Shown here: in pieces, positions 8,336 through 16,832 of the stretch | Numbering within the stretch: the stretch's first letter is position 1 | Layout: every line of letters starts with the position of its first letter | Assembly (NCBI GenBank): GCA_030525455.1 | Contig: JAUNER010000019.1 | Location: 1-51,826 of the forward strand | DNA from: Akkermansia sp. | Lineage (GTDB): Bacteria > Verrucomicrobiota > Verrucomicrobiia > Verrucomicrobiales > Akkermansiaceae | DNA: 51,826 nucleotides | Reading direction: 5' to 3' | Position numbers and translations under genes: made by a program | Notes under the pieces: generated by a model | Databases searched by the model: none | What the model was told of the DNA's origin: nothing | The model's input: only the letters and a program-made list of their open reading frames with translations

Positions 8336-9193
8336 TTACAAAATCAATGGAATGACGACCAATAATGGAGCCCAGAGAAAGGACCAAGAGAGAGATTTGG
8401 CTGTTGAGAGGGAGAATTTGCGATGCAAGAATGAAAAACCGATAAGAAGAACAGAAGAGCTAAGAATGCTATAAAAAAACCAGGGTTCCGTGTTCGCGTT
8501 GTCGGATAAGAAGATAACAGCAGTAAGTAAGTAGCAAAAAAATACGCTTCCCCAAAAAATATCTAAAGACAAGCGAGATTTAGGGGCAGAGGGAGCGAAA
8601 TTTTCACTCACCCAGGAATCATGCCATGTGAATACAAGGAAAAGTAACCCGATGAGGAAGTAGTTGGGAATAGAGAACATCCATGATGGAGAATTTAAGC
8701 AACTAATACCTAAGGGGAGACAAATGGAATGCGAAATACCAAACGCCGCAGAAACATGGAGCATAATGCGCCGGAGTGGTAGAATTTGAAATGAAAGAAG
8801 CGGCTTATATAGTAGTAAATAAGTGCCGGTTAAAAGCAAGGGGACGATGAGGTAGTAGAACGAAACCACGGGGAGCTGGAAAAAAGCGAGATACAAGCAA
8901 CAGGTGATGCTTGTACATAGACCCCATGAAAAGGATTTTTTGTGCCTATTTATAAAATTGTAAGTTTCGGCAGACTGTGGCGAGAGGTTTTTTGACTTGC
9001 TGAACTTTTGCCTGCTAAATATCTGTACGCTCCAGCCCCCTAAGGCGAGTAGTAAAAAAGATGAACTTGGAATGGTGCTTACTGCATGACTCAAGCACAA
9101 CACCCATGCCCAGACAAGGCTAAGTATGACGATGTCTAGACCTAGTAAGTGGCAGTAATCCCACCGCGAGCTGTATTTAGGGTGTGTGTACAT
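8336..9193 (-). CDS. Polytopic membrane protein, possibly a degenerate UbiA-like fold
   Basis: This 285-residue protein is very hydrophobic with about seven to nine predicted membrane helices. Its layout resembles a family of UbiA-related hypothetical proteins that I know from Verrucomicrobia and relatives: a first helix pair, then a charged loop before NFINRHKKSF, then paired helices. The Asp-rich prenyltransferase motifs (NDxxD) are absent, so enzymatic prenyl transfer is unlikely. It stands alone on the minus strand between tRNA-Phe and rpmE2. The start ATG at 9193 has no clear ribosome binding site. The fold assignment is tentative. Confidence 0.6.
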   Translation of the reverse strand: MYTHPKYSSRWDYCHLLGLDIVILSLVWAWVLCLSHAVSTIPSSSFLLLALGGWSVQIFSRQKFSKSKNLSPQSAETYNFINRHKKSFSWGLCTSITCCLYLAFFQLPVVSFYYLIVPLLLTGTYLLLYKPLLSFQILPLRRIMLHVSAAFGISHSICLPLGISCLNSPSWMFSIPNYFLIGLLFLVFTWHDSWVSENFAPSAPKSRLSLDIFWGSVFFCYLLTAVIFLSDNANTEPWFFYSILSSSVLLIGFSFLHRKFSLSTAKSLSWSFLWAPLLVVIPLIL

Positions 9194-9270
9194 TAGGGAT
9201 AAAGAAACTTAGTGAGCATTATCATGCCTATGCGTTGCGAACTTGTCACGAAGAAATTTTTACGATACGC

Positions 9271-9298
9271 TTGACATGGAGAAGAAAAACGCTACACT
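9271..9298 (+). promoter_or_regulatory. Predicted promoter of rpmE2
   Basis: A perfect -35 TTGACA (9271-9276), a 16-bp spacer and TACACT (9293-9298) sit about 40 bp before the L31 start codon. Confidence 0.6.
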
Positions 9299-9338
9299 AG
9301 TTGTCCCTTTTGCGTCGGAAACGTAAATTTATAGAACC

Positions 9339-9611
9339 ATGAAGAAAGATATCCATCCACAGTACAATCCGGTTGTTTTCGTAGACATCTCTACCGGTCG
9401 TCGTTTCGTTACTCGTTCTACAGTTCGTTCTGCAAAGACAGAAGTTATTGACGGTGTAGAACACTTTATTATTTCTTGCGGTATCACTTCTGATTCTCAC
9501 CCATTCTTCACCGGTAAGAATCAGTTCGTCGACACCGAAGGTCGCATCGACAAGTTCCAGAAGCGTTTCGGTTCTGTTCGTCGTGCTGCCGGTAAGCCGA
9601 AGCTTAAGTAA
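9339..9611 (+). CDS. rpmE2: 50S ribosomal protein L31 type B (zinc-free form)
   Basis: The 90-residue protein begins MKKDIHPQYNPVVFVD, the standard L31 N-terminus, and contains SDSHPFFTGKNQFVDTEGR followed by DKFQKRFG, the family signature. The zinc-binding CxxC motifs of type A L31 are absent, which makes this the type B form. In several bacteria that form replaces the zinc protein when zinc is scarce. L31 bridges the ribosomal subunits. The gene is monocistronic with its own promoter and terminator. I see no convincing Zur box upstream, so it may be the constitutive and only L31. Confidence 0.96.
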   Translation: MKKDIHPQYNPVVFVDISTGRRFVTRSTVRSAKTEVIDGVEHFIISCGITSDSHPFFTGKNQFVDTEGRIDKFQKRFGSVRRAAGKPKLK

Positions 9612-9645
9612 TTTACTGAGCGACGATATTATTGCTCCTTTTTGC

Positions 9646-9679
9646 AAAGTCTCGGGTTATGTCGCCCGAGACTTTTTTT
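9646..9679 (+). terminator. Terminator of rpmE2
   Basis: The 11-bp stem AAAGTCTCGGG/CCCGAGACTTT (9646-9656 with 9665-9675) closes an 8-base loop and is followed by a T-run. It lies 35 bp past the rpmE2 stop. Confidence 0.9.
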
Positions 9680-9688
9680 ATATATGTT

Positions 9689-9704
9689 TGGGACTAAAGT
9701 CCCA
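9689..9704. repeat. Short inverted repeat at the left edge of the G-rich island
   Basis: TGGGACT and AGTCCCA are separated by two bases. It stands immediately after the rpmE2 terminator, where the base composition switches to G-rich. It could be an element end or a regulator site, but I found no matching copy at the right edge. Confidence 0.35.
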
Positions 9705-9803
9705 TGGTCCGGGGAGTGGGGAGTTTTGCGGATCGGTTGGTCATGGCCTTTGTTAATAGGTTTTTTGTTGATTTTTTTGTGTGGTGGATGATAGGGGTTA
9801 GTT

Positions 9804-9902
9804 ATGGAGACTAAAACCGCATTAGGATTTATTTGTTTAGGTTTGTATATTTGTATGGTTGCTTTTGTATTAGGTTTTGTTATTGGATGTATGGGTGGTT
9901 AA
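9804..9902 (+). CDS. Small single-pass membrane protein (32 aa)
   Basis: METKTAL is followed by one long hydrophobic segment (GFICLGLYICMVAFVLGF) ending GCMGG. The stop overlaps the stop of the opposite-strand 9899-10297 gene. Too short for family assignment. Its position within phage-derived DNA suggests a phage or lysis-type small membrane protein, but this is a guess. Confidence 0.4.
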   Translation: METKTALGFICLGLYICMVAFVLGFVIGCMGG

Positions 9903-10297
9903 TTTGTGAGGTGTGGTAGGATGTCTATAGCTACTACACCGTTGGCGGCTAGGTGGTCAAGGTTGCTTTGTAGGGTGGTAGCGGCTTCTTTGCATTTGGT
10001 GAATTGTGCTAGTAAGACGGTCATATTTTCGTCGGCTAGCATATCTTGGAAGCCAGCTTTTCGGGCGGTAAAAAAAGGTGTGAAAGCGGATTGAAGATTA
10101 GAGAATATGGTGGCGATGCCGTTTAGAGCGAAGCCGAAGTCGATGACTTTTCTTTCTGCTTGTTTGTATGTGGATTGAGGGATGGCTGCGGCTGTGTTTT
10201 TTGAGATAGCGGCGGAGTGTTTTTTGATTTCGTCTAGTTTTTTTAGGACGTCTTGTGTGTCTGCGGTGAAGGTAAATTTTGCGGATTGATTGGACAT
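9899..10297 (-). CDS. Phage tape-measure-like protein, short or truncated
   Basis: The 132-residue product starts MSNQSAKFTFTADTQDVLKK, a beta strand and helix opening common at the N-terminus of phage tail tape-measure proteins. It continues with an AAISKNTAAAIPQ linker, a mildly hydrophobic GFALNGIATIFSNLQSA stretch and a helical end. Real tape-measure proteins have many hundred residues, so this would be a remnant or a distinct small protein. No hydrolase or coiled-coil body is present. It neighbours an S49 peptidase on the same strand. The minus strand is C-rich here and no Shine-Dalgarno site is visible. Confidence 0.5.
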   Translation of the reverse strand: MSNQSAKFTFTADTQDVLKKLDEIKKHSAAISKNTAAAIPQSTYKQAERKVIDFGFALNGIATIFSNLQSAFTPFFTARKAGFQDMLADENMTVLLAQFTKCKEAATTLQSNLDHLAANGVVAIDILPHLTN

Positions 10298-10355
10298 GGT
10301 TTTTTATTATAGTTTTTTTGTTGCTTTTTGCGGTGGTGTGTGGTATAGGGGGATT

Positions 10356-10505
10356 ATGAGTTATGCTAGGCAGAGAATAGAGCAATATGAGTGTGGGATG
10401 CTGTGGAAGGTGATTAAGTTGCTTTTTTGGTTTTCTGTGATTGTGTGGGGGCCGATTGTTTTATTTATGCTTGGGGTTTTGCTGGGGTGGTTTGTTTTTG
10501 TTTAG
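10356..10505 (+). CDS. Small membrane protein (49 aa)
   Basis: I chose ATG 10356 because a run of Gs (TAGGGGGGATT) just before it is a good Shine-Dalgarno. An upstream in-frame ATG at 10290 lies inside the divergent gene. The protein has a charged N-terminus (MSYARQRIEQYECGMLWK) and two short hydrophobic stretches (LLFWFSVIVWGPIVLFML and GVLLGWFVFV), consistent with a holin-sized membrane protein. Family not recognised. Confidence 0.5.
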   Translation: MSYARQRIEQYECGMLWKVIKLLFWFSVIVWGPIVLFMLGVLLGWFVFV

Positions 10506-10537
10506 TGATAAGCCCGGTAGTTGCCGGGCTTGTTTGT

Positions 10538-11248
10538 TTATGGTGTAGGGGTGGTTTCTTTGTGAAGGTGGTCGAGGGCGTGGGGGATGGTTTGGATGTC
10601 GTCGATGAGACCGAGGGCGAGAGCTGTGTGTGCGGAGTAGACTTTACCGGAGAGGGCATCCGGAGAGATGGTGCGGTGGGAGGTTACGAAGGAATGGAAG
10701 GGCTCTGCGAGCTGATCGCAGAGGTCGGTGTAGTAGGCGATGTGGTCGTCTGAGAGTGGTATAGTGGGGCGTTTATGTGTGGCGGCTGAGTTTGTGATGG
10801 TGATGGTGCCGTTAGGTTCATTCGGGATGGTGATACAGACGCCGATTGAGCCAACGATAGCGGAGGGAGAGGCGATGATTTGGTCGCATGCAGAGGCTAG
10901 GAAATAGGCAGCGGAGCAGGCTTCGCCGATGATGTATGCGGCGGTGGGGATGGTAAGGGAGGCGATGAGGGTGGCTGTATCGTGGCATTGGTGGACGGAT
11001 CCGCCGGGGGAGTCTATGAGGAGGAGGAGTTGGTTTGCGTGTGGTGGGCAGGCGGCGATTTCTCGGCGGATGGTGTGGTATGAGGTGCCGATGAAGTCGG
11101 CGAGAATGCAGTCGTAGTTATAGAGCGTGGAATAGACGTGGACAATGTAGGTGCCGTCCGGTGTGAGAGTGGGGGCGAGGCGGTCCGGGTATGTGGAGCG
11201 GGATTTAGAGGTGGCAGCAGGGCGGATGTATTGGCAGGGGTGAATCAT
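10538..11248 (-). CDS. S49-family peptidase (phage SppA/protein C type)
   Basis: The 236-residue protein carries the ClpP/crotonase-like peptidase core: LLIDSPGGSV (oxyanion region), GEACSAAYFLAS with the likely nucleophile Ser, the strand SAIVGSIGV, and near the end SGKVYSAHTALALGLIDD, which aligns with the conserved GRVY/F-G-x-x-A-x-x-x-GL-D block of SppA. It lacks a signal peptide and the SppA N-terminal membrane anchor. That matches phage-encoded S49 proteins that mature proheads. Because the minus strand is C-rich, the protein is high in Thr, Pro, His and Ile. No Shine-Dalgarno site is seen. It is probably a prophage leftover, and its activity is uncertain. Confidence 0.75.
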   Translation of the reverse strand: MIHPCQYIRPAATSKSRSTYPDRLAPTLTPDGTYIVHVYSTLYNYDCILADFIGTSYHTIRREIAACPPHANQLLLLIDSPGGSVHQCHDTATLIASLTIPTAAYIIGEACSAAYFLASACDQIIASPSAIVGSIGVCITIPNEPNGTITITNSAATHKRPTIPLSDDHIAYYTDLCDQLAEPFHSFVTSHRTISPDALSGKVYSAHTALALGLIDDIQTIPHALDHLHKETTPTP

Positions 11249-11302
11249 ATATAAAAAGGGGGGAGTGTTGCGGTAAATGCAACAGTGCCGGGTATAGGTA
11301 TG

Positions 11303-11868
<566 letters not shown>

Positions 11869-11881
11869 ATAACGTGTGGAA

Positions 11882-11911
11882 ATACTAGCAGGGCAGAAAT
11901 GTGTTTGGCAA
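11882..11911 (-). promoter_or_regulatory. Predicted promoter of tRNA-Arg
   Basis: On the minus strand TTGCCA (11906-11911), an 18-bp spacer and TAGTAT (11882-11887) with an extended -10 TGC lie 14 bp before the tRNA. The hexamers closely match those of the tRNA-Phe promoter. Confidence 0.5.
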
Positions 11912-12063
11912 GTCTAGATAATGTCAAGAAATGAATTTTTGTTTGGGGCTATGGAGATAAGTGGGTTATGTTTTTAAGTTGGGTGGGGGTAAGGGTAAGA
12001 TTGGTAAGAGGAGAAAAAAGGGGAAAGAATATAAGAGGGAGAAAGAAACAAAGAATGTAAAAA

Positions 12064-12093
12064 TTGAGTAAAGAAAGCCATGAGTCGCATAAT
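12064..12093 (+). promoter_or_regulatory. Possible promoter of the envelope-lipid operon
   Basis: TTGAGT (12064-12069), an 18-bp spacer and CATAAT (12088-12093) lie about 50 bp before the first gene in an otherwise purine-rich leader. Confidence 0.35.
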
Positions 12094-12144
12094 AAGATTG
12101 AGAAAAGAAAAAGAATAAGGTAAGGTATCAAAGAGATAAATAAA

Positions 12145-14058
12145 ATGACGAGTCAACCAGACAAAAACAGCGAAAAGAAAAAGCCGACCTTTGGGCATCG
12201 ATTGGGGATGAAAGGCTTTTTACTGATGGAGGGGATGCTGAAGCTCATAGGGATGAAGACCCTAGATAGATTTGGCAGAGGCGTAGGAGCTGTGGCTTGG
12301 CGGGTGTTGCCGGAGCGACGTCGAATTGTGGAGCGCAATTTGCGTATAGTCGTAGATTCAAAGTTGCAGGGTGAGGAACTACGGCAGATGAGTTTAGAGA
12401 ACTTTAAGCGAACGATAAGTAGTTTTTTGTGTTCGGCAAAAACTGCGACATTAACGGATGATGAGCTTAAAAGCTGTGTAGAGATTGTGGGGCGAGATGC
12501 ATTTGTGTCTGCGGTGCGACAAGGCAGAGGCATGGTCTGTGCTGTGGCACATATGGGGAACTGGGAAGCTCTGGCACGCATTCGCATATTTTATCCTGAA
12601 ATTGAGCGATATGGTTCTATGTATCGGCAATTTGATAATCCTCTTTTAGAAGAATATGTGTATAAGCGTCGAACTGAGCGAGGTACACAGATGTTTTCTA
12701 AAGAAGGTGGTATTCGCAGTCCTATGAAGTTCCTGAAAGAGGCGGCTAATTTGGGGGTGTTAAGTGACCAATTTACTTGGGAGGGGGTCTATGTGCCATT
12801 TTATGGGAAAGTGACAGGGACGACGCCATTGCCTGCCTTACTTCGTCGGCGAGCCGGGGCAGACATGGTGGCGGTAGCTGTGCGGTCGAATGGGTCGGGG
12901 CAGTGGATATCCGATATGGGGAATCAAATAGATTTTTCACAATCAGACGGGACATTGTTAGGGGACACCTTGATAGTAAATCAGGCGTTGGAAGAGCTTA
13001 TAAACAAGTCAGTCTTAGATGAATTCTGGATGCATCATCGCTGGAAGTCAGTTGCCAAATTCCCTGAGGTGGATGATAAATGCAAGCATTTGTTGTCACA
13101 GCTTGAGCTAAAACCGCATCGCGTGGTGCTTTCTATGCCCAAGGAATTAGATAAAGCCTTGTGCGTAGCACCATTTGTTCGAGCATTACGAGCATATAGA
13201 CCCGATATGCAGGTATCTGTGGTATGTGCCTCTGAGCAGAGAGGAGTATGGCAATCAATGCCGGAAGTCAGCTACGTATTACCGAATAACCCTCAGGAGT
13301 TGGCCTTGGCATTGGAAGAGGAGAAATTCTATGCCGATGGCCCATTGGATAGAGTTATATTTTTTGATAATGATGAAGCCATTGTTAAATGTTTTGTGCC
13401 ACATGGACCAATGATATTTAATGGATTTTCATCACATCCGGGGGTGAAGAAATACCGATTTAAAGGGCACGTTTCTGAGTTAAAAGACGGGGCTCCCGGT
13501 CATTGGATTCAGTCTGTGCAACGGCTGGCAAAAGCAATTAGCATAGATATGCTAAAACCGGAATTCTATCCGGCAAAGAAAGATGGAGTATCGTCTGATT
13601 CCCCGGTGTTGTTTAGTCCGTTTTCAGAGTTTGGACGAGCCAATGAATGGGGGGATGAGCAATGGAAAGAAGTGTTGTCTGCATTGTCTGCAAAGGTAAT
13701 ACTCGTCGCAACGGAGTCCAATAGAGAACGAGCTAAGGAATTAGCTACACAATGGGGGGTAGAAGCATTTGTGGGGGATTATGCCCAGCTGATACCTGTG
13801 ATTGACCATGCGAAAGCCCTAGTAGCGGTAGATGGTTATTTGCCGGCCTTGTGTTCTTTTAGGGGTGTGCCAAGTGTTTGTGTATATAGCACGAGATTGC
13901 CGGATATGTATAGACCGCTTGGTCAGTTTAACCGTTCGTTGTATAAGCATCAGTGTTGTTCGCCTTGTTACTTGAAGGAATGTGACAGAGACGAGCCATG
14001 TAATCGTCAAATTTCTGCTACAGAGATACTTTCTGCATTACAAGAAGTGCTTAATTAG
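12145..14058 (+). CDS. LpxL-type lipid A acyltransferase fused to a GT9 glycosyltransferase
   Basis: Residues 1 to about 300 match the HtrB/LpxL late lipid A acyltransferase family: the active-site motif HMGNWE (His136, Glu141, H-x4-E), the QFTWEG and VPFYGK blocks and the C-terminal FWMHHRWK. A second domain from about residue 315 resembles GT9 (heptosyltransferase/WaaF-like): RVVLSMPKELDKALCVAPF, two Rossmann halves, LFSPFSEFGRANEWGDEQW, LVAVDGYLPALCSFRGVPSV and a cysteine-rich end (CCSPCYLKECDRDEPCN) common in GT9 proteins. Together they would acylate and glycosylate lipid A or its core at the inner membrane. The first hydrophobic helix is weak. It is first of a three-gene operon (gaps 12 and 14 bp). 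Both domains are each complete in length. Substrates are inferred from family. Confidence 0.85.
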   Translation: MTSQPDKNSEKKKPTFGHRLGMKGFLLMEGMLKLIGMKTLDRFGRGVGAVAWRVLPERRRIVERNLRIVVDSKLQGEELRQMSLENFKRTISSFLCSAKTATLTDDELKSCVEIVGRDAFVSAVRQGRGMVCAVAHMGNWEALARIRIFYPEIERYGSMYRQFDNPLLEEYVYKRRTERGTQMFSKEGGIRSPMKFLKEAANLGVLSDQFTWEGVYVPFYGKVTGTTPLPALLRRRAGADMVAVAVRSNGSGQWISDMGNQIDFSQSDGTLLGDTLIVNQALEELINKSVLDEFWMHHRWKSVAKFPEVDDKCKHLLSQLELKPHRVVLSMPKELDKALCVAPFVRALRAYRPDMQVSVVCASEQRGVWQSMPEVSYVLPNNPQELALALEEEKFYADGPLDRVIFFDNDEAIVKCFVPHGPMIFNGFSSHPGVKKYRFKGHVSELKDGAPGHWIQSVQRLAKAISIDMLKPEFYPAKKDGVSSDSPVLFSPFSEFGRANEWGDEQWKEVLSALSAKVILVATESNRERAKELATQWGVEAFVGDYAQLIPVIDHAKALVAVDGYLPALCSFRGVPSVCVYSTRLPDMYRPLGQFNRSLYKHQCCSPCYLKECDRDEPCNRQISATEILSALQEVLN

Positions 14059-14070
14059 TTCATATAGGCG

Positions 14071-14868
14071 ATGGATTTTTTATTGAAAAAGTACTACATG
14101 GACCTAGTGACACCGCAGGGTGATGTAGTGCTGTGCTATGCTTCAGAGCTAAGGTTGGGAGTGCTGACCATTCGCCATGCCTCTGTATTGTGTGCTGAGC
14201 AGGGGAAAGAGGTAAAAAGCTTTCAGACATTTACGCGAGGGGTGATGCCGACACTAGACGGGAGCTATTGTCATTGGCACTGTGGTTGTTTAAGGGTGCG
14301 AGGAGAATGGGAAGCGATGATGCCGCCTGCCGAGACACAATGCCTGTATGAAGCAGAACCGGGGAAAGACATTATTTGGGAATGTTTGATGCCAAGAGCA
14401 AAAGGCCGAATTATCCTAAATAACCAATGTTATGAAGGAGAAGGCTATGTGGAATGCCTAACGATGCGATTAGAACCCTGGAATTTGCCTATGAAGCAGT
14501 TAGTATGGGGGCGATTTCATGGAGTGGATGGAGAAACCTGTGTCTGGATAAGGTGGTCTAAAGGACGCTGTTTATCCTTATTTATACAAGGCAACAATGT
14601 GGAGAGAAGTTTTAAGGATTTGGATGTCGCAGAGACAGGAGAAATGATGACAGGTAATCATTTTGGTATGGTATTTGAGGAATCTCAGGTGCTTCGGCAT
14701 GGAGACATATCAAAAACAGCCTTGCGGTATTTGCCGAAAGCCGCAAAAATGCTTTTGCCTCAGTCAATTTTGCATTTAGAAGAGACGAAGTGGTTATCAA
14801 AAACATTTTTTGCAACTTGCGAAAAAAAAGACCACGGGTATTCAATTCATGAAATAGTAAAATTTTAA
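14071..14868 (+). CDS. Conserved hypothetical protein, possibly CrtC/AttH-like lipocalin fold
   Basis: The 265-residue product begins KKYYMDLVTPQGDVVLCYASELRLG. Together with EGYVECLTMRLEPWNLP and LVWGRFHGVDGE this resembles soluble proteins related to the CrtC/AttH (hydroxyneurosporene synthase-like) lipocalin family, which bind or modify hydrophobic ligands. No signal peptide or membrane helix is seen. It stands between the LpxL-GT9 fusion and a membrane Lgt-like fusion, which points to a role in handling a lipid substrate. The similarity is from motif memory only, and the enzymatic function is unknown. Confidence 0.55.
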   Translation: MDFLLKKYYMDLVTPQGDVVLCYASELRLGVLTIRHASVLCAEQGKEVKSFQTFTRGVMPTLDGSYCHWHCGCLRVRGEWEAMMPPAETQCLYEAEPGKDIIWECLMPRAKGRIILNNQCYEGEGYVECLTMRLEPWNLPMKQLVWGRFHGVDGETCVWIRWSKGRCLSLFIQGNNVERSFKDLDVAETGEMMTGNHFGMVFEESQVLRHGDISKTALRYLPKAAKMLLPQSILHLEETKWLSKTFFATCEKKDHGYSIHEIVKF

Positions 14869-14882
14869 TCCCTCCGATTCAG

Positions 14883-16832
14883 ATGAATATGCTAAAAAAA
14901 ATGCAGATGGGCAAAATATTTTATGCCTTTGTCTTTTGCGTAATAGTGCCATGTTTACTGTGGAATGCGGCTTATGTATGGCAAGCATATACGCAATTAG
15001 AACCGATTTATTCCCCATGGTGCGGATGCTTGCTTATTGGAGTGGGCTTGATACTGATGCTTGGAGCGATGCTGGGGCTTAAAATGAAAGGCGGCGGTTT
15101 GCCGATGAATGGATTCCCACCGCCGAATTTTGTAAGTTCCGGATGTTATAGGGTCATGCCACACCCTATTTATTGGGGATTTTGTTTATCTGTGATTGGG
15201 GGAGCAGTAGCACTAGGTTCTGCCGCCGGATTGTATGTGGTAGCACCGCTGGCTATTTTGGGCTGTGTTGCAATTGTATGGGGGTATGAGCGTCAAGACC
15301 TCATTCGCCGATTCGGGCAGTCTGCACCACGTACATTCTTTAGTTTGCCCCCTGATTCATCGGAACGAGCTTCTATACTGATTCGTCTGAAGAGTTTGTT
15401 CTTGGTGCTTATCTTTGGGCTATTAGTTGTTTACCTGATAGTGTTAAACCAAGGTATACTTGGTCATTTGTGTGGAGTCTCGTTTGTGTCGTTAAATGAT
15501 TGGTGGTCTTCTGTTTTTATGTTGTTGCCGACATTGTGTGTATTGATGTGTATTTTTTGTAAATCCTTACGCGATTGCCGATGCCTTTGCGTATGGGGGT
15601 ATTGGTTTTTTGCTTGTTCATTATTTGCATGGTTGCTTATTCCTGCCATAGATTTGCCGGGGCAGATATGTGTGGTAGAGGGGGAGTCGCTGTTACTGCT
15701 CGCCAATGAATCATCGATAATTGCTATGTTGCCGGTAGGGATTTATTTTGCATTAGCTTTAGTGAGCTTGGAATGGAAGCACAATAATCGCATTGTGGCA
15801 TTTATGATGGCTTGTTTTGGTGCCTATGCTTTGAAAAACCTCGTAGCTCTAGACTCTTTGTCTGTGAATATCATTTGTGCAGAGCTTCTTATTTTTGCAC
15901 TTGTTCTTAGCAGAGGGTATATCGTTCGTGGCTGTATGCGGGGTGCTGAGTGGCTGGCAAACTCATGGTGTAGTTGGCAGATTGGGCCATGGCGTATTAT
16001 CAATCATTCTATTTACGTTTTTTTATCAGCCGCTATTGGTTATATTCTGATTATTTATTTGGCAGGGTTTGGGTATGCTATTCCTGCGGTGATTGTAGCT
16101 TTGTGTTCATTGATAGGGGCCGGGCTATGGGCTCAGTTGATTGAGGGGTCTCCTCGTTTGCTTAGACCTTTTGGTTATTATGGGGCTATTTTTGGTGGTA
16201 TTTTGGGGATTTTGCTTGCTTGGGGGTGGTCGGTTTTTTGTTCTGTTGACCAAGGCTTTGATGTTTGGGTATTATTTGCTGCCATAGCTGTTGCTTCGCC
16301 GTGGATTCAGTTAATTGGGCGTTTTCGCTGTCTGGTGCAGGGGTGTTGTCATGGACATCCTGTGGCTCCCGGTCAGTTGGGGATTGTTCATGTTCACCCA
16401 GCATCTAGAGTATGTAAATTAACTGAGTGGGCCGGTGTGCCCTTGCATGCTACTCCCGTTTATTCTATCGGGTTGAATTTGATTGCAGGCTTGGTTCTTG
16501 TTCGTTTGTGGTATGTGAGCGTTCCTGCCGAGTTGCTTATCGGCTTATATTTTATGTTGGCCGGTTTGTCCCGATTTGTGGAAGAGGCCTATCGTGGAGA
16601 ACCCCAAACTTGTCGCCCGGCCGGTTTGTCGGTTTATCAATGGCTTTCTGTTGGGTTTGTCTTACTGGCTTTCGTTTTTTGGAATATGCCCGTGTCGATG
16701 GTTTATTTGCCTGCTCCTGTGTTTTCTTGGTATTCTGTGCCTATTGCTTGTGCGGTCGGGGCTCTTTTTGCGTTTTGTATGAGTACAGATTTCCCTCATT
16801 CGAATAAACGCTTTGCCAGACTTACTTCCTAA
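14883..16832 (+). CDS. Membrane fusion: ICMT-like methyltransferase plus Lgt-like transferase
   Basis: The 649-residue protein is highly hydrophobic with roughly fifteen membrane helices. Residues about 1-160 match isoprenylcysteine/phospholipid methyltransferases (ICMT/PEMT): SSGCYRVMPHPIYWGF and a C-terminal WGYERQDLIRRFG with the conserved glutamate. The C-terminal part (about 360-630) resembles prolipoprotein diacylglyceryl transferase: GRFRCLVQGCCHGH (about 479-492) aligns with the GRxxCFxxGCCYG signature of Lgt, then HATPVYS and SRFVEEAYRGEP. A middle block of several helices links the two. A standard Lgt has about 280 residues and no methyltransferase domain. It closes the operon begun at 12145. 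It may modify a lipid or lipid-linked sugar rather than lipoproteins, which is inference. Confidence 0.75.
   Translation: MNMLKKMQMGKIFYAFVFCVIVPCLLWNAAYVWQAYTQLEPIYSPWCGCLLIGVGLILMLGAMLGLKMKGGGLPMNGFPPPNFVSSGCYRVMPHPIYWGFCLSVIGGAVALGSAAGLYVVAPLAILGCVAIVWGYERQDLIRRFGQSAPRTFFSLPPDSSERASILIRLKSLFLVLIFGLLVVYLIVLNQGILGHLCGVSFVSLNDWWSSVFMLLPTLCVLMCIFCKSLRDCRCLCVWGYWFFACSLFAWLLIPAIDLPGQICVVEGESLLLLANESSIIAMLPVGIYFALALVSLEWKHNNRIVAFMMACFGAYALKNLVALDSLSVNIICAELLIFALVLSRGYIVRGCMRGAEWLANSWCSWQIGPWRIINHSIYVFLSAAIGYILIIYLAGFGYAIPAVIVALCSLIGAGLWAQLIEGSPRLLRPFGYYGAIFGGILGILLAWGWSVFCSVDQGFDVWVLFAAIAVASPWIQLIGRFRCLVQGCCHGHPVAPGQLGIVHVHPASRVCKLTEWAGVPLHATPVYSIGLNLIAGLVLVRLWYVSVPAELLIGLYFMLAGLSRFVEEAYRGEPQTCRPAGLSVYQWLSVGFVLLAFVFWNMPVSMVYLPAPVFSWYSVPIACAVGALFAFCMSTDFPHSNKRFARLTS

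Noticed and set aside
8259..8474. 71-residue plus-strand frame with a hydrophobic start
   Set aside because: It overlaps the last 139 bases of the opposite-strand membrane protein gene, has no Shine-Dalgarno site, and its second half is a charged low-complexity shadow.
10427..10753. 108-residue Val/Gly-rich plus-strand frame
   Set aside because: It is mostly the antisense of the S49 peptidase C-terminus, and its composition mirrors the G-rich strand.
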